This document shows positions 63,901 to 64,000 of a stretch of 64,000 nt of DNA, in pieces. Below the pieces are notes generated by a model. The model was not told the origin of the DNA. It saw only the letters and a program-made list of their open reading frames with translations, and did no database searches. Within the stretch, counting starts at the first letter, position 1; each line of letters opens with the position of its first letter. The stretch comes from Calditrichota bacterium (lineage in GTDB: Bacteria > Calditrichota > Calditrichia > Calditrichales > J004), in NCBI GenBank assembly GCA_013112635.1, contig JABFGF010000003.1:525052-589051 (forward strand), read 5' to 3'. A program made the translations under genes and the position numbers.

Positions 63901-64000
63901 CTATGCCTCTGTCAGCCCGAAAGATTTTAATGTTTCTTTTCTGCTTTTTAGATTTTTGATCCTTCTTTCTTCCCTCATGGCTTCACTGCGGGTGGTATAA
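63901..64000 (-). CDS. GIY-YIG nuclease family protein, array copy 3, cut by window edge
   Basis: The C-terminal 32 codons or so are visible, ending SFGLTEA as in copy 2, with the same REERRIKNLKSRKETLK stretch. The N-terminus lies beyond base 64000. The gap between units 2 and 3 is 2 bases shorter than that between 1 and 2. Confidence 0.85.
   Translation of the reverse strand, partial: YTTRSEAMREERRIKNLKSRKETLKSFGLTEA

Larger units (their letters stand above)
63091..64000. repeat. Tandem array of a GIY-YIG nuclease unit, about 360 bp
   Basis: Three successive units start at about 63091, 63451 and 63811 (periods 360 and about 358). Each carries, on the minus strand, a GIY-YIG gene followed by about 90 bases containing TCCCGAT/ATCGGGA and the GCCTGGTA/TACCGGGC terminator. 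Units 1 and 2 are nearly identical except near the C-terminal codons; unit 3 matches unit 2 there. The array continues past the window end. Confidence 0.93.

Noticed and set aside
63091..64000. CRISPR array
   Set aside because: The repeat period is about 360 bp with a coding gene in each unit; there are no short repeats with unique spacers.

Overview
The window is AT-rich DNA from a diderm (Gram-negative-type) bacterium. Lipoproteins, predicted outer-membrane beta-barrels, an OmpA-type peptidoglycan-binding protein and an NfeD/slipin pair all point to a double envelope. Several features resemble the FCB group, and Calditrichota or a relative is my best guess: a TIGR02999-type ECF sigma factor beside a Ser/Thr kinase-TPR protein, a membrane-anchored MutS-like protein, ATP-type PEP carboxykinase, and multicopy small nuclease genes embedded in palindromes. 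That placement is inference only. No rRNA, tRNA or CRISPR array was seen.

Layout. 1-17.3 kb holds mostly housekeeping and stress genes: an AtuA-like fragment, an SDR, the MutS-like ATPase, NfeD plus slipin, a TatT/DctP pair of TRAP-transporter periplasmic components, Nif3, a Nudix hydrolase, PRPP synthetase and two FIG-superfamily phosphatases, followed by small lipoproteins and methyltransferases. 17.4-25.1 kb holds a giant thioester alpha-2-macroglobulin lipoprotein convergent with a class D beta-lactamase. 25.4-29.3 kb holds KaiB, a REC-PAS-PAS-HisKA-REC protein that lacks an ATPase domain, and pckA. 29.4-35.2 kb holds the most unusual block: a coiled-coil protein, a predicted inner-membrane protein with a cytoplasmic longin/roadblock-like region and a periplasmic OmpA domain, a Ras/Rab-like GTPase, a sigma-54 activator, an unknown protein, and a sensor-less histidine kinase preceded by a near-consensus sigma-54 promoter and a structured leader.

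35.2-52 kb returns to core genes (YchF, TrhO, MgtE, RsmA, TatD, MetG, a Pif1-like helicase). It is interrupted by the ECF sigma/kinase pair, between which sits a DUF559 nuclease cassette flanked by direct repeats and followed by a decayed second copy. 52.1-60.5 kb looks like one functional locus: a GbsR/MarR-type regulator with candidate operator palindromes, an SDR, a KAS III-like protein lacking the usual His/Asn pair, a sodium:solute symporter, an acyl-CoA ligase, a lipoprotein, an outer-membrane barrel and a lipoprotein alpha/beta hydrolase. Together these could hydrolyse, import, activate and oxidise an ester or carboxylic acid. The window ends in a tandem array (unit about 360 bp) of GIY-YIG nuclease genes, each with its own hairpin-rich 3' region, running off the end.

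The best candidates for undescribed biology are the trans-envelope GTPase/OmpA module with its sigma-54 circuit, the KaiB/ATPase-less phosphorelay protein, and the two families of small nuclease cassettes.
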